Assembly (NCBI GenBank): GCA_021795795.1
Contig: JAJYPA010000066.1
Coordinates: 1-24,789, forward strand
Origin: Pseudomonadota bacterium
GTDB lineage: Bacteria; Pseudomonadota; Gammaproteobacteria; Halothiobacillales; Halothiobacillaceae
Direction of reading: 5' to 3'
DNA length: 24,789 bases
In this document: positions 1-5,829 of the stretch, one piece after another
Position numbering within the stretch: the stretch's first letter is position 1
How the letters are laid out: the number at the start of each line of letters is the position of its first letter
Program-made: the position numbers and the translations under genes
The notes under the pieces: model-generated
What the model was told of the DNA's origin: nothing
Database searches by the model: none
What the model saw: the letters and a program-made list of their open reading frames with translations, nothing else

Positions 1-2
1 TC

Positions 3-470
3 TGGTTGAATCCGGATCTTCGCAATGGCCCCGTAGACACCCAACAGAGCAAGGCACCCATCGAACAGGCGAAAAAATCCTATGGCATTCTGGATCAGGG
101 CATGATCGGCAGCAGCGTGCATCTGTATGGGACCGAGCAAAGCCGGATTCGGGTGATCGGAGAAGGCATCGAAACCGTGCTGGCATGGCTGCGCATCCAG
201 AGCATGCAGGGCACCCTCACGGAATCCGTCGAGGCGCACGCCTGCCTGGGGACTTCGCAGATCAAAAACTGGTTCGCCCCCACGGACAAACCGGTCTGGC
301 TGCTCCAGGACAATGACCCTGCGGGCATCCAGGCCGCGCAGTTTTTTTCGCAATTGCATCCCGGCACCCGAATTCTCGTCCCCCCGCAAGGCTGCAACGA
401 CTTCAACGATTATCTTTTGACTCTGACAAATCCATCGCAAACGAGGAGTGTATCCCCATGTCTATCCTGA
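3..470 (+). CDS. Toprim-domain protein (primase/helicase-like), 3' part only
   Basis: The frame is open to the left edge, so the 5' end lies outside the window; the first possible start here is a TTG at base 6, which is unlikely to be the true start. About 155 residues are visible. They show the hallmarks of a Toprim fold as found in plasmid, phage and ICE primases: an acidic first motif (GEGIETVLAW, near residue 52 from the TTG), a second acidic motif (QDNDPAGIQAA, near 101) and a trailing DFNDYL. In the family these acidic residues bind Mg2+ for nucleotidyl transfer during primer synthesis or related DNA chemistry. No helicase or zinc-finger part is visible, but it could lie upstream. It overlaps the next gene by 13 bases. 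Its presence upstream of a pilus operon fits mobile-element DNA. Confidence 0.75.
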   Translation, partial: WLNPDLRNGPVDTQQSKAPIEQAKKSYGILDQGMIGSSVHLYGTEQSRIRVIGEGIETVLAWLRIQSMQGTLTESVEAHACLGTSQIKNWFAPTDKPVWLLQDNDPAGIQAAQFFSQLHPGTRILVPPQGCNDFNDYLLTLTNPSQTRSVSPCLS

Positions 471-1312
471 AAAAAAAGTTCGGCATCGTATGGCCCGCAA
501 GTCGGACGGCTGCAAGCCTGTCGGCGGTAAGCCTGCCGGCTGTAAGCCTGTCTCTGGTGTTGGCTCTGGCGGGTTGCGCGCCCCACTTGTCTCATCCCGT
601 AGAGGAACCAATGGCGGCGGGATCGATCCCTTCGGTGCTGTTACGGTCCTCGCAACTGGCGGCTCAGGCACAGCAACGGGTGTCCGAAGTGCTGTTTGTA
701 CAGACCCATCCACCGGTCGTTGCCATTGCGCCCTCGCATCAGAAAGCCATGCTGGACCGTTTCCATTTCCATTGGGAGGGACCGGTGAACGTGGTGGCGT
801 TTAATCTGGCCACCGCGATGGGTTGGAGCATGGAGTTCGCCAAGCCGCAGCCCACCGTCATGCCTTCGGTATACATCGATCAGCGAGATAGCAATGTGCA
901 GCAGATGGTAGCCGCCATCAACCGTCAGATCATGCCTACCGCCATGCTGCGCGTGAACGCCCGTCAACGCACCCTCATTCTGATTCGACCCACGTCACGG
1001 GAAATCCGTAAAAACCCAGCAGTCGCCATCACTCGGGATCCCGAAGTGCCTGGCATGATGGATCATCTTTTGCACCGCCGAGTCGTTTTGCGGCGGGGAA
1101 ATCTACAATCGCTGATGACACAGATAGGAAAAGTCACTGGCTTTACCGTTACTGTGCATAGCGCCGGCCCCATAAGTGTGCGCGGCGATGGCCTGCCCTG
1201 GGGGCAACCAATCACCGTCCTGCGCGCACTCCAGATTCTGGGCGCACAGCCCTATCTTGACATCCGCGTGTTCGCTCCTGCGCGGCACCTATCCGTTAAC
1301 GCAACTTTTTGA
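458..1312 (+). CDS. DotD/TraH-like outer-membrane lipoprotein of the pilus system
   Basis: The ATG follows a GAGGAG ribosome site. The N-terminus is a lipoprotein signal with lipobox LALAGC (Cys40 would be lipidated and mature residue +1). Residues about 105-180 resemble DotD/TraH lipoproteins (an FHWEGPV start, then two short alpha/beta lobes and an IDQRDSNVQQ turn), the N0/STN-like fold that sits beside a secretin. Residues about 205-275 look like a second, diverged lobe of the same kind (LRRGNLQSLMTQIGKVTGF). In Dot/Icm systems and conjugation such proteins help place the secretin in the outer membrane; here a similar role with PilN is inferred. The signal peptide is unusually long because of three 15-bp tandem repeats. 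Located before the PilL-like gene with a 9-base gap, so probably co-transcribed. Confidence 0.72.
   Translation: MSILKKKFGIVWPASRTAASLSAVSLPAVSLSLVLALAGCAPHLSHPVEEPMAAGSIPSVLLRSSQLAAQAQQRVSEVLFVQTHPPVVAIAPSHQKAMLDRFHFHWEGPVNVVAFNLATAMGWSMEFAKPQPTVMPSVYIDQRDSNVQQMVAAINRQIMPTAMLRVNARQRTLILIRPTSREIRKNPAVAITRDPEVPGMMDHLLHRRVVLRRGNLQSLMTQIGKVTGFTVTVHSAGPISVRGDGLPWGQPITVLRALQILGAQPYLDIRVFAPARHLSVNATF
508..552 (+). repeat. Three 15-bp tandem repeats inside a signal peptide
   Basis: Three imperfect 15-base units (508-522, 523-537, 538-552; consensus GGCtGtAAGCCTGcC) encode the ASLS / VSLP / VSLS stretch of the lipoprotein signal peptide. The core AAGCCTGCCGGCTG at 529-542 recurs perfectly on the opposite strand at 5474-5487 in the EAL-protein gene, so this looks like a dispersed short repeat family rather than purely local slippage. 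Confidence 0.75.
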
Positions 1313-1321
1313 GGATATGCC

Positions 1322-2176
1322 ATGTTTCAAATCATCACTGCGCCCAATTCCATTACGACTCCCCCCGCGATTTCAGCAGCGACGCGTACAGTAGAGCCCA
1401 AACCCGTCCTGAAAGGATTCCAGAAGGTATTTACCCATGTTCCGGTACTGGCGCAATACGGGGCAGGTCTGGCGACCACTTGCCATGGTGGCGGTCCCAT
1501 GAGCCTGTTGCACGCTTTGCATCGACTCCTGCCCTACGGGTGGACGGTCTATACCAAGCCGGGAACCCTGTTGCGTCTGGATACACGCTATTCCTGTCAC
1601 GGTGTCCAACCTTGGTCGACGTCTCTGCAAACGGCGCTAAAGCGCATGGGTTTTCACGGAGCACTGTACTGGAGATCCAAAATCCTGACCATTTGGGCAC
1701 CGAACCCCGGCCCCTGGACGGTGAGACACTCATCCCACCTGAATGGGTTTCATGCTGTGGTCTTGAATGCTTCCACGCTATCGAATCCGGCATTAGCGAA
1801 CCCCAAGACGATGAACGCTCGAACGAAAACCGTTCCGGTGAAGGCCACGACATTGACTATTCAGTCCATCGAAACGCAGACGCAATCGGTAAAACAACGC
1901 ATTCGCTCCCTGCACTTCACGCCAGTATTCACCCTGAATTCTGGAAACTTGATTTTTAGCGAGTTGCAAAAGTGGGCCAAAACGTCTGGATGGAAGGTAA
2001 TCTGGCAGGTTCCTGAAGACTGGCAGGTACCGAATACCACGACGTTCAGCGGCGATTTTCAGAAGGCGGTCACCCAGGTGATCCAGGCGCTTTCCGCGAA
2101 TGGCGCAAATGTCCATGCGGTGTTTCATACGGCGAACAATACCGTGGTGATCAGCGGCGCGGGGGGTGGGGAGTGA
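1322..2176 (+). CDS. pilL: PilL/TcpQ-like type IVb pilus biogenesis protein
   Basis: The product has 284 residues. The C-terminal ~85 (from about residue 196: TLNSGNLIFSELQKWAKTSGW, then FSGDFQKAVTQVIQAL and NNTVVIS) match the pattern of the TcpQ/PilL C-terminal domain, a small N0-like fold needed for secretin stability in Tcp and R64 pili. An earlier block (about residues 59-135, SLLHALHRLLPYGWTVY then LQTALKRMGFHGALYW) looks like a second, diverged copy of the same fold. No lipobox or convincing signal peptide is seen at the chosen ATG, which is odd for an envelope protein. Nine bases follow the previous gene. The pilL symbol rests on the domain and the position ahead of the pil genes, not on whole-length similarity. 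Confidence 0.65.
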   Translation: MFQIITAPNSITTPPAISAATRTVEPKPVLKGFQKVFTHVPVLAQYGAGLATTCHGGGPMSLLHALHRLLPYGWTVYTKPGTLLRLDTRYSCHGVQPWSTSLQTALKRMGFHGALYWRSKILTIWAPNPGPWTVRHSSHLNGFHAVVLNASTLSNPALANPKTMNARTKTVPVKATTLTIQSIETQTQSVKQRIRSLHFTPVFTLNSGNLIFSELQKWAKTSGWKVIWQVPEDWQVPNTTTFSGDFQKAVTQVIQALSANGANVHAVFHTANNTVVISGAGGGE

Positions 2177-2228
2177 AGCCGAAATTAACCGAAGCATTTT
2201 CGGGGTGTTCATTAAAAGGAGAAATGTC

Positions 2229-2624
2229 ATGTTGAAGAAAGTCTTGACGAATGACTCTGCCGGTTTGATTTGGGATGCAGCAATATCTATTGCGACAGCA
2301 GATTCTCGTGGAGTCAATGGAGATATTTTTGGCTTTGAAGGAAATGATGTCTTTGTTGATTTTTTAACAACGTTGCGTGATGCACACACGTCATTGGTCT
2401 GTGCAGTGGAAGATCATTCTATTAATGAACTTGTCGCTGACATGGTATGGGACGCGGCAACGCGGATCATTGTTGCTAAAGCAGCCCCCTATTTATTAGA
2501 TAGGGGATTAATCTCTGCATTGATTAATCGTCTAAAAAATGGATATTTGGCCGTTATGGCTGGCGACGCCCAGACTGCCCAGACTGCCTGTTCTCATAGC
2601 ACTGAAGAACTTGCGCGTGAATGA
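2229..2624 (+). CDS. Hypothetical protein, AT-richer orphan gene
   Basis: I do not recognise this 131-residue protein. The ATG at 2229 was chosen because AAGGAGA lies 7 bases before it; an in-frame upstream start at 2166 lacks a site and would overlap the previous gene. The protein carries two similar helices, LIWDAAISIATA (near residue 12) and MVWDAATRIIVA (near 73), suggesting an internal duplication of a roughly 60-residue unit. There is no signal peptide or clear membrane segment. Base use is visibly more AT-rich than the pilus genes on either side, which suggests later insertion. The 231 bases after it, up to the transglycosylase gene, are equally AT-rich and hold no gene that I can support. 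Confidence 0.6.
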   Translation: MLKKVLTNDSAGLIWDAAISIATADSRGVNGDIFGFEGNDVFVDFLTTLRDAHTSLVCAVEDHSINELVADMVWDAATRIIVAKAAPYLLDRGLISALINRLKNGYLAVMAGDAQTAQTACSHSTEELARE

Positions 2625-2855
2625 TTTTGAAAATCAGGGCCATTTCGTTTGCTGCCTTTTCTGCATCCATACCAGATTTATGAGGGGCTGCAATATGATA
2701 TTGATTTTGAATCAAAAGCGATTTGCTCAGATCAGCGGCAACTTATTCGATTTCGTAAGACATGGGAGCAACTCCTTGTTCATGTGTAGAGATAAGGGAA
2801 TATCAATATACCTGATCTGGGTGTCTCCCACCAATTCCATGCGGGAGACAGTGAC

Positions 2856-3545
2856 ATGCTCGCCTGCGTAGCCGAAGCCGCGACGGCTTATAACGTCCCC
2901 GTCCCCGCCATCGAGCGGGTACTGACGGCGGCTGGTCGTGCCAAAGGCGTCGGTCCTATGGGCATCCCCAAGCAATGGCTACCCATCCTGGGCGCCTATG
3001 GATTCTCCGTGGCCTCTGTGCGCAAGAACGGCTGTTGGGGTATAGCGGCGGGCACATGGATTCTGGCCGTGGAGACCAGGTATCAAAAAAGAAACACCGG
3101 CCAGAATGCCCACTACAATGTCACCATTTATCCCTCGCAACTCGGCAACGTGCCACAACAGGATGTGCGCTGGGCCAATGCGGCGGCATCGCAGACCCAG
3201 GTTCCCGCTGCATTGATTTTGGCGGTGGCGGCCCAGGAATCCGGATTCAATCCAGGCGACGTGTCTCCAAAAGGCGCACAGGGATTGATGCAGTTCATGC
3301 CGGGTACCTGGGCGCGTTATGGACACGGCAGCCCATTCAACCCGAAAGAGGCCATCTTCGCAGGTGCCGCGTACCTACGGCATCTGGCGCTGAAACTCGG
3401 AAGCTGGCCATTAGCGATCGCAGGTTACAACGCGGGAGGCCAAGCGGTGATCAACGCGGGATACCGGATTCCGCCTTTTCAGGAGACTCAGAATTATGTA
3501 CCTGCGGTACTGGCGCACTATGACAAATTGGCGGGCATTCAATGA
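2856..3545 (+). CDS. Lytic transglycosylase (VirB1 / R64 PilT-like)
   Basis: This peptidoglycan lytic transglycosylase would locally open the cell wall for pilus passage. The C-terminal domain (about residues 105-229) is a standard SLT fold: catalytic Glu128 in AVAAQESGFNP, then KGAQGLMQFMPGTW, AIAGYNAGG and ETQNYVPAVL. Residues 1-75 look like a second, degenerate SLT-type half: VAEAATAYNVPVPAIERVL aligns with the start of such domains, and AAGTWIL may echo MPGTW, but the ES catalytic pair is missing. The ATG at 2856 is the first start in a frame open only from 2796; its ribosome site (GGGAG) is weak. No signal peptide is visible, which is unusual for a periplasmic enzyme. R64 calls this gene pilT, a name shared with the unrelated retraction ATPase, so no symbol is given. 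Confidence 0.85.
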   Translation: MLACVAEAATAYNVPVPAIERVLTAAGRAKGVGPMGIPKQWLPILGAYGFSVASVRKNGCWGIAAGTWILAVETRYQKRNTGQNAHYNVTIYPSQLGNVPQQDVRWANAAASQTQVPAALILAVAAQESGFNPGDVSPKGAQGLMQFMPGTWARYGHGSPFNPKEAIFAGAAYLRHLALKLGSWPLAIAGYNAGGQAVINAGYRIPPFQETQNYVPAVLAHYDKLAGIQ

Positions 3546-3910
3546 GACAGCCCATAATGATGCTTAACCGAAAACTGGATATTCCCAATCAGATGTCTAT
3601 GGAAGCAAGCTGCTTCACAAGCTGTCATATTTTGTGGTTGGTTAGCCAGTGTGGACGGTATTCCATACGCAAGGTAACCCGTCTCAATACTGTTTGTTGC
3701 GTCAACAATGGATTGCGTTGTGTCACCTTCACAAGTTTGCATGCAAAACACGATGGATGCCTCTTGGTCATCCATCGACATCTCCGACGTTGGAATGCTG
3801 TACTTCCATATGAAATAGCCGGATATGGACAAGAAAATGATAACCATCGGCAATCTGATGGTGGGGTTGCCCATGGCCCAACGGAGAAGCCAGGCAATCA
3901 GCTTCCACAT
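3539..3910 (-). CDS. Small membrane-anchored Cys-rich protein on the opposite strand
   Basis: This is the only minus-strand ORF in the window with a convincing protein character. It has 123 residues, with a membrane segment near residues 20-36 (LPMVIIFLSISGYFIWKY) and then a domain with two CxxxC pairs (CMQTC and CEAAC) that could form disulfides outside the membrane. It fits its slot closely: its stop overlaps the transglycosylase stop by 7 bases and its start lies 18 bases from the start of the divergent membrane-protein gene. No good ribosome site precedes the ATG, and no family is recognised. The + frame over the same stretch reads as unstructured, Cys/His/Arg-rich sequence, which favours the minus reading. 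Confidence 0.5.
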   Translation of the reverse strand: MWKLIAWLLRWAMGNPTIRLPMVIIFLSISGYFIWKYSIPTSEMSMDDQEASIVFCMQTCEGDTTQSIVDATNSIETGYLAYGIPSTLANQPQNMTACEAACFHRHLIGNIQFSVKHHYGLSH

Positions 3911-3928
3911 GGATCATATCCAGAATGG

Positions 3929-4285
3929 ATGGCATGGGTTTTTCTTGTCCGCGCTGCAGTGATGGCGTTTTTATTTATGGACAGTGGACTTTACCTGTTT
4001 CGTCACCTTTATGCCTTTGTAGGGCTACAGGTGATGCCAGTTGTACAAAACGCTGCCATTCGTTGGGATATCTGTGCTTATCAACACGGGCCTATCGTGG
4101 TGACGGGCCTCTTCCCCCTGATAACCGGTTTTTTGCTGCTTTTTATACAGGCATCGCCATGGCTTTGCGGTTTCGGCACAGCCTCTTTCATTGTGTGGAC
4201 ATTTTATCGCATTACCGTCCGCATTGGAAAACTGCCCCCATGGTCGGACTATCCGCAGATTTTCAGACTGCGAGACAAGCCATGA
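3929..4285 (+). CDS. Small multi-spanning membrane protein, unknown
   Basis: The product has about 119 residues from the ATG at 3929. The frame is open further upstream to 3542, but that extension lacks protein-like composition and lies antisense to a better ORF. It has three likely membrane segments: near residues 3-36, 55-77 (PIVVTGLFPLITGFLLLFI) and 80-97. It ends in a short basic and aromatic tail. Its stop overlaps the next start (ATGA at 4282-4285), the first of a run of such overlaps, so it is probably translated together with the following small ORFs. No family is recognised; a pilus or mating-channel accessory role is only a guess from position. Confidence 0.5.
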   Translation: MAWVFLVRAAVMAFLFMDSGLYLFRHLYAFVGLQVMPVVQNAAIRWDICAYQHGPIVVTGLFPLITGFLLLFIQASPWLCGFGTASFIVWTFYRITVRIGKLPPWSDYPQIFRLRDKP

Positions 4286-4455
4286 TCCGCATGATCGATC
4301 GCGCGCTACTTCTGGTCCTGCTGGCGGTTCTGGCCGGGTTGGCTGCGCACATCCTGTCGCTGACGGTGGGCGCGGTGCTGACGATGTCCATGACGCCGGT
4401 CGCGGATGCGCTGGATCACGTTTTGAGGATTACCGCCATTGGGAGGAGGGGATGA
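4282..4455 (+). CDS. 57-residue single-pass membrane peptide
   Basis: This small ORF is joined to both neighbours by ATGA overlaps (4282-4285 and 4452-4455). The protein is a short basic start (MIRMIDR), then a long hydrophobic helix (LLLVLLAVLAGLAAHILSL) followed by a second moderately hydrophobic stretch and a basic end. It would sit in the inner membrane. The coding stretch holds its own GGGAGGAGGGG site for the next ORF near its 3' end. The function is unknown; the overlaps on both sides are the main reason to believe it is translated. Confidence 0.5.
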   Translation: MIRMIDRALLLVLLAVLAGLAAHILSLTVGAVLTMSMTPVADALDHVLRITAIGRRG

Positions 4456-4649
4456 ATTCGCACGACCGGCACGTCGCCATCGTGGATCGCGCCGCGGACT
4501 ACGCCGATTTCGATGGGTTGAGGATCCTGGTGCCCAGCGGGGTGTACACCCCTACGAATGGTCCATCACACGGTTGCGGCACCAAGGGATTGAGACGAAA
4601 AAACATCAGGCGTCGCAGGGGCAACGCAACGAGTGGTGATGAAGCATGA
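4452..4649 (+). CDS. 65-residue basic-tailed small protein
   Basis: The ATG at 4452 overlaps the previous stop and follows a very strong GGGAGGAGGGG ribosome site. The first half (VAIVDRAADYADFDGLRILV) looks like a short folded unit. The second half is highly basic (CGTKGLRRKNIRRRRGN). The CGTKGLRRK segment is encoded by a 29-base sequence that recurs 80 bases downstream and is read there in the next ORF as well. No known family. The stop overlaps the next ATG (4646-4649). Confidence 0.45.
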   Translation: MNSHDRHVAIVDRAADYADFDGLRILVPSGVYTPTNGPSHGCGTKGLRRKNIRRRRGNATSGDEA

Positions 4650-4683
4650 AACCGTGCGGCACCAAGGGATTGAGACGAAAAAA
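4575..4683 (+). repeat. Direct repeat, two 29-bp copies, 80-bp period
   Basis: Copies at 4575-4603 and 4655-4683 are identical over 29 bases (beginning TGCGGCACCAAGG and ending in an A run). Both are read as CGTKGLRRK in two different reading frames of the window, because each lies in its own ATGA-coupled small ORF. The interval between copies is 51 bases. A 9-base partial copy (GCGGCACCA) occurs at 4727-4735. Confidence 0.8.
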
Positions 4684-4738
4684 ACCGGCATCTCTTCGGG
4701 AAGGGGAAGGAGATGGGCATGAGACAGCGGCACCATAG
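4646..4738 (+). CDS. 30-residue basic peptide repeating CGTKGLRRK
   Basis: ATG at 4646 overlaps the stop of the preceding ORF; the frame closes with TAG at 4736-4738. The peptide begins MKPCGTKGLRRKKPASLRE and ends with an acidic tail. It repeats the basic motif of the ORF before it although the two copies are 80 bases apart, a distance that changes frame. A purine-rich ribosome site of its own is not obvious, so coupling would be needed. It could instead be non-coding leader sequence for the EAL gene, which starts 36 bases later. Confidence 0.3.
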   Translation: MKPCGTKGLRRKKPASLREGEGDGHETAAP

Positions 4739-4774
4739 AAAGGGTGGGGCATTTTCCCCATCAAGGAGAATTTA

Positions 4775-5527
4775 GTGAAGCCGTATCGCCTGGAACCTAT
4801 CGTGGACCTGCTCACCGGCGACGTCGTTGGCCAGGAGCTGCTGGCGGGGGAAAAATATTGTCCTTCCTGGAGCGAAGCGGAGTGGCGGGACTGGTATGCC
4901 TTTCTTGCAGAAGAAATCCCCTTGTTGCTGACCAACCTGCACTCTTTCCAGGGGCAGCCCCTTGCAGAGTGCCAACCCGGACTGCTTTTTTTAAACCTGG
5001 ATGGTCATCAGTTACTGGACCAGGAGATTATCGGGAATGTTCATACCCTGAAGGATCATGCGGAACGCATCGTCATCGAATGGACCGAGCAACGTTTCCG
5101 CGACGAAACCATGCCGGACGTCATGGTGGCGCTCAATGACTTGAAAGGGATGGGATTCAGGGTTGCCATCGACGACATCGGCGCTGGGCATGGGGTGGAT
5201 GGCCTGGGTCGGGCTGGAGTCGTCAAGGCCCACTTCTGCAAGATCGACGGTCCCTACTTCCAGGGGAGTCGCGAAAAGGGACCGGAATATCTGCGCGATC
5301 TTTGCCGGCATCTGTCCTTCGACGGTACCCGGGTGGTGGTGGAATGGATCGAGACGGAAGCGGACTACCGGTTGGCGTTGGCCGCCGGAGCGCATCTGGG
5401 GCAGGGATTCTTTTGGAAGCACAAATCACTGGCGGGTCCTGTGGACAGCACTGACTCGCAACCGGCAGGCCCGCAGCCGGCAGGCTTGCCATGTGCCCTC
5501 GTTGAGGAAAAAGGAGCAGAAGGCTGA
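4775..5527 (+). CDS. EAL-domain protein, probable c-di-GMP phosphodiesterase
   Basis: GTG start with AAGGAGA 5 bases upstream. The 250-residue protein is a single stand-alone EAL domain with no sensor or membrane part. Family landmarks are present in order: E21-L-L (EAL signature), N74 in LFLNLD, E102 in VIEWTEQ, D133-D134 in AIDDIGAGHG, K156 in KID, E190/E193 in VEWIET and QG at 210-211. These are the metal-binding and catalytic positions known for active enzymes that cut cyclic-di-GMP to pGpG, so activity is likely; DIG in place of DFG and EWIE in place of EGVE are departures. A tail with a QPAGPQPAGLP stretch comes from a short repeat. Its place ahead of the pilus operon suggests it controls the pilus. 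Alternatively it may be a c-di-GMP-binding effector. The next start overlaps its stop (TGATG). Confidence 0.85.
   Translation: MKPYRLEPIVDLLTGDVVGQELLAGEKYCPSWSEAEWRDWYAFLAEEIPLLLTNLHSFQGQPLAECQPGLLFLNLDGHQLLDQEIIGNVHTLKDHAERIVIEWTEQRFRDETMPDVMVALNDLKGMGFRVAIDDIGAGHGVDGLGRAGVVKAHFCKIDGPYFQGSREKGPEYLRDLCRHLSFDGTRVVVEWIETEADYRLALAAGAHLGQGFFWKHKSLAGPVDSTDSQPAGPQPAGLPCALVEEKGAEG
5457..5487 (-). repeat. Two 15-bp repeat units in the EAL-protein tail
   Basis: Two 15-base units (5457-5471 and 5472-5486) encode the QPAGPQPAG stretch. Read on the minus strand they give (A/G)GCCTGCCGG(C/T)TGCG, sharing a perfect 14-base core with the repeats at 508-552. See that entry. Confidence 0.7.
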
Positions 5528-5829
5528 TGCATGACAATACACAAGATAACCAGCAATTCATTGATGCCGCTCGCGAGCGCGGCGAAGACACCTTCATGTA
5601 CATGGATGCCAAAAGCGGTGAATGCCTGCTGGTCTCCGGCGGTACGGCCAGCATCCAACTGTTGGGCGAGATAATCAACGATTACGAGATGGTCTGCGAA
5701 GTCGTGGAAACCATCGATACGGAATTGCTTGAACGGTGGCGGCGCGAGACCTCTGCATCGTCTGAACAGCATGGCGCATTGACGCCGGAAAATATTAACC
5801 GCATCGAGGAAAATGAACATGCGCATTAA
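5527..5829 (+). CDS. Small acidic cytoplasmic protein, unknown
   Basis: The product has 100 residues, strongly acidic, with no signal peptide or membrane segment. Its ATG shares a base with the stop of the EAL gene (TGATG), so the two are probably translated in tandem. The middle (GECLLVSGGTASIQLLGEIINDYEMVCEVVETI) looks like a compact alpha/beta unit. No family is recognised. The tight link to the EAL gene suggests that it may act with, or regulate, that protein, but this is only context. Its 3' end overlaps the pilN start. Confidence 0.65.
   Translation: MHDNTQDNQQFIDAARERGEDTFMYMDAKSGECLLVSGGTASIQLLGEIINDYEMVCEVVETIDTELLERWRRETSASSEQHGALTPENINRIEENEHAH

Noticed and set aside
448..804. 118-codon ORF in another frame over the lipoprotein gene
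   Set aside because: Made of the same repeats read out of frame; no motif, whereas the 458 frame has a lipobox.
2539..2871. 110-codon + ORF after the AT-rich orphan gene
   Set aside because: No ribosome site, no domain, overlaps the supported gene and the transglycosylase start.
3542..3928. N-terminal extension of the membrane protein at 3929
   Set aside because: Composition (Cys/His/Arg-rich, no structure) is unlike protein and it is opposite a more convincing minus ORF.
4575..4683. Mini CRISPR array (two repeats ending GGGATTGAGAC)
   Set aside because: Only two copies, a 51-base interval, no cas genes in the window, and both copies are read in coupled ORFs. Kept as a direct repeat.
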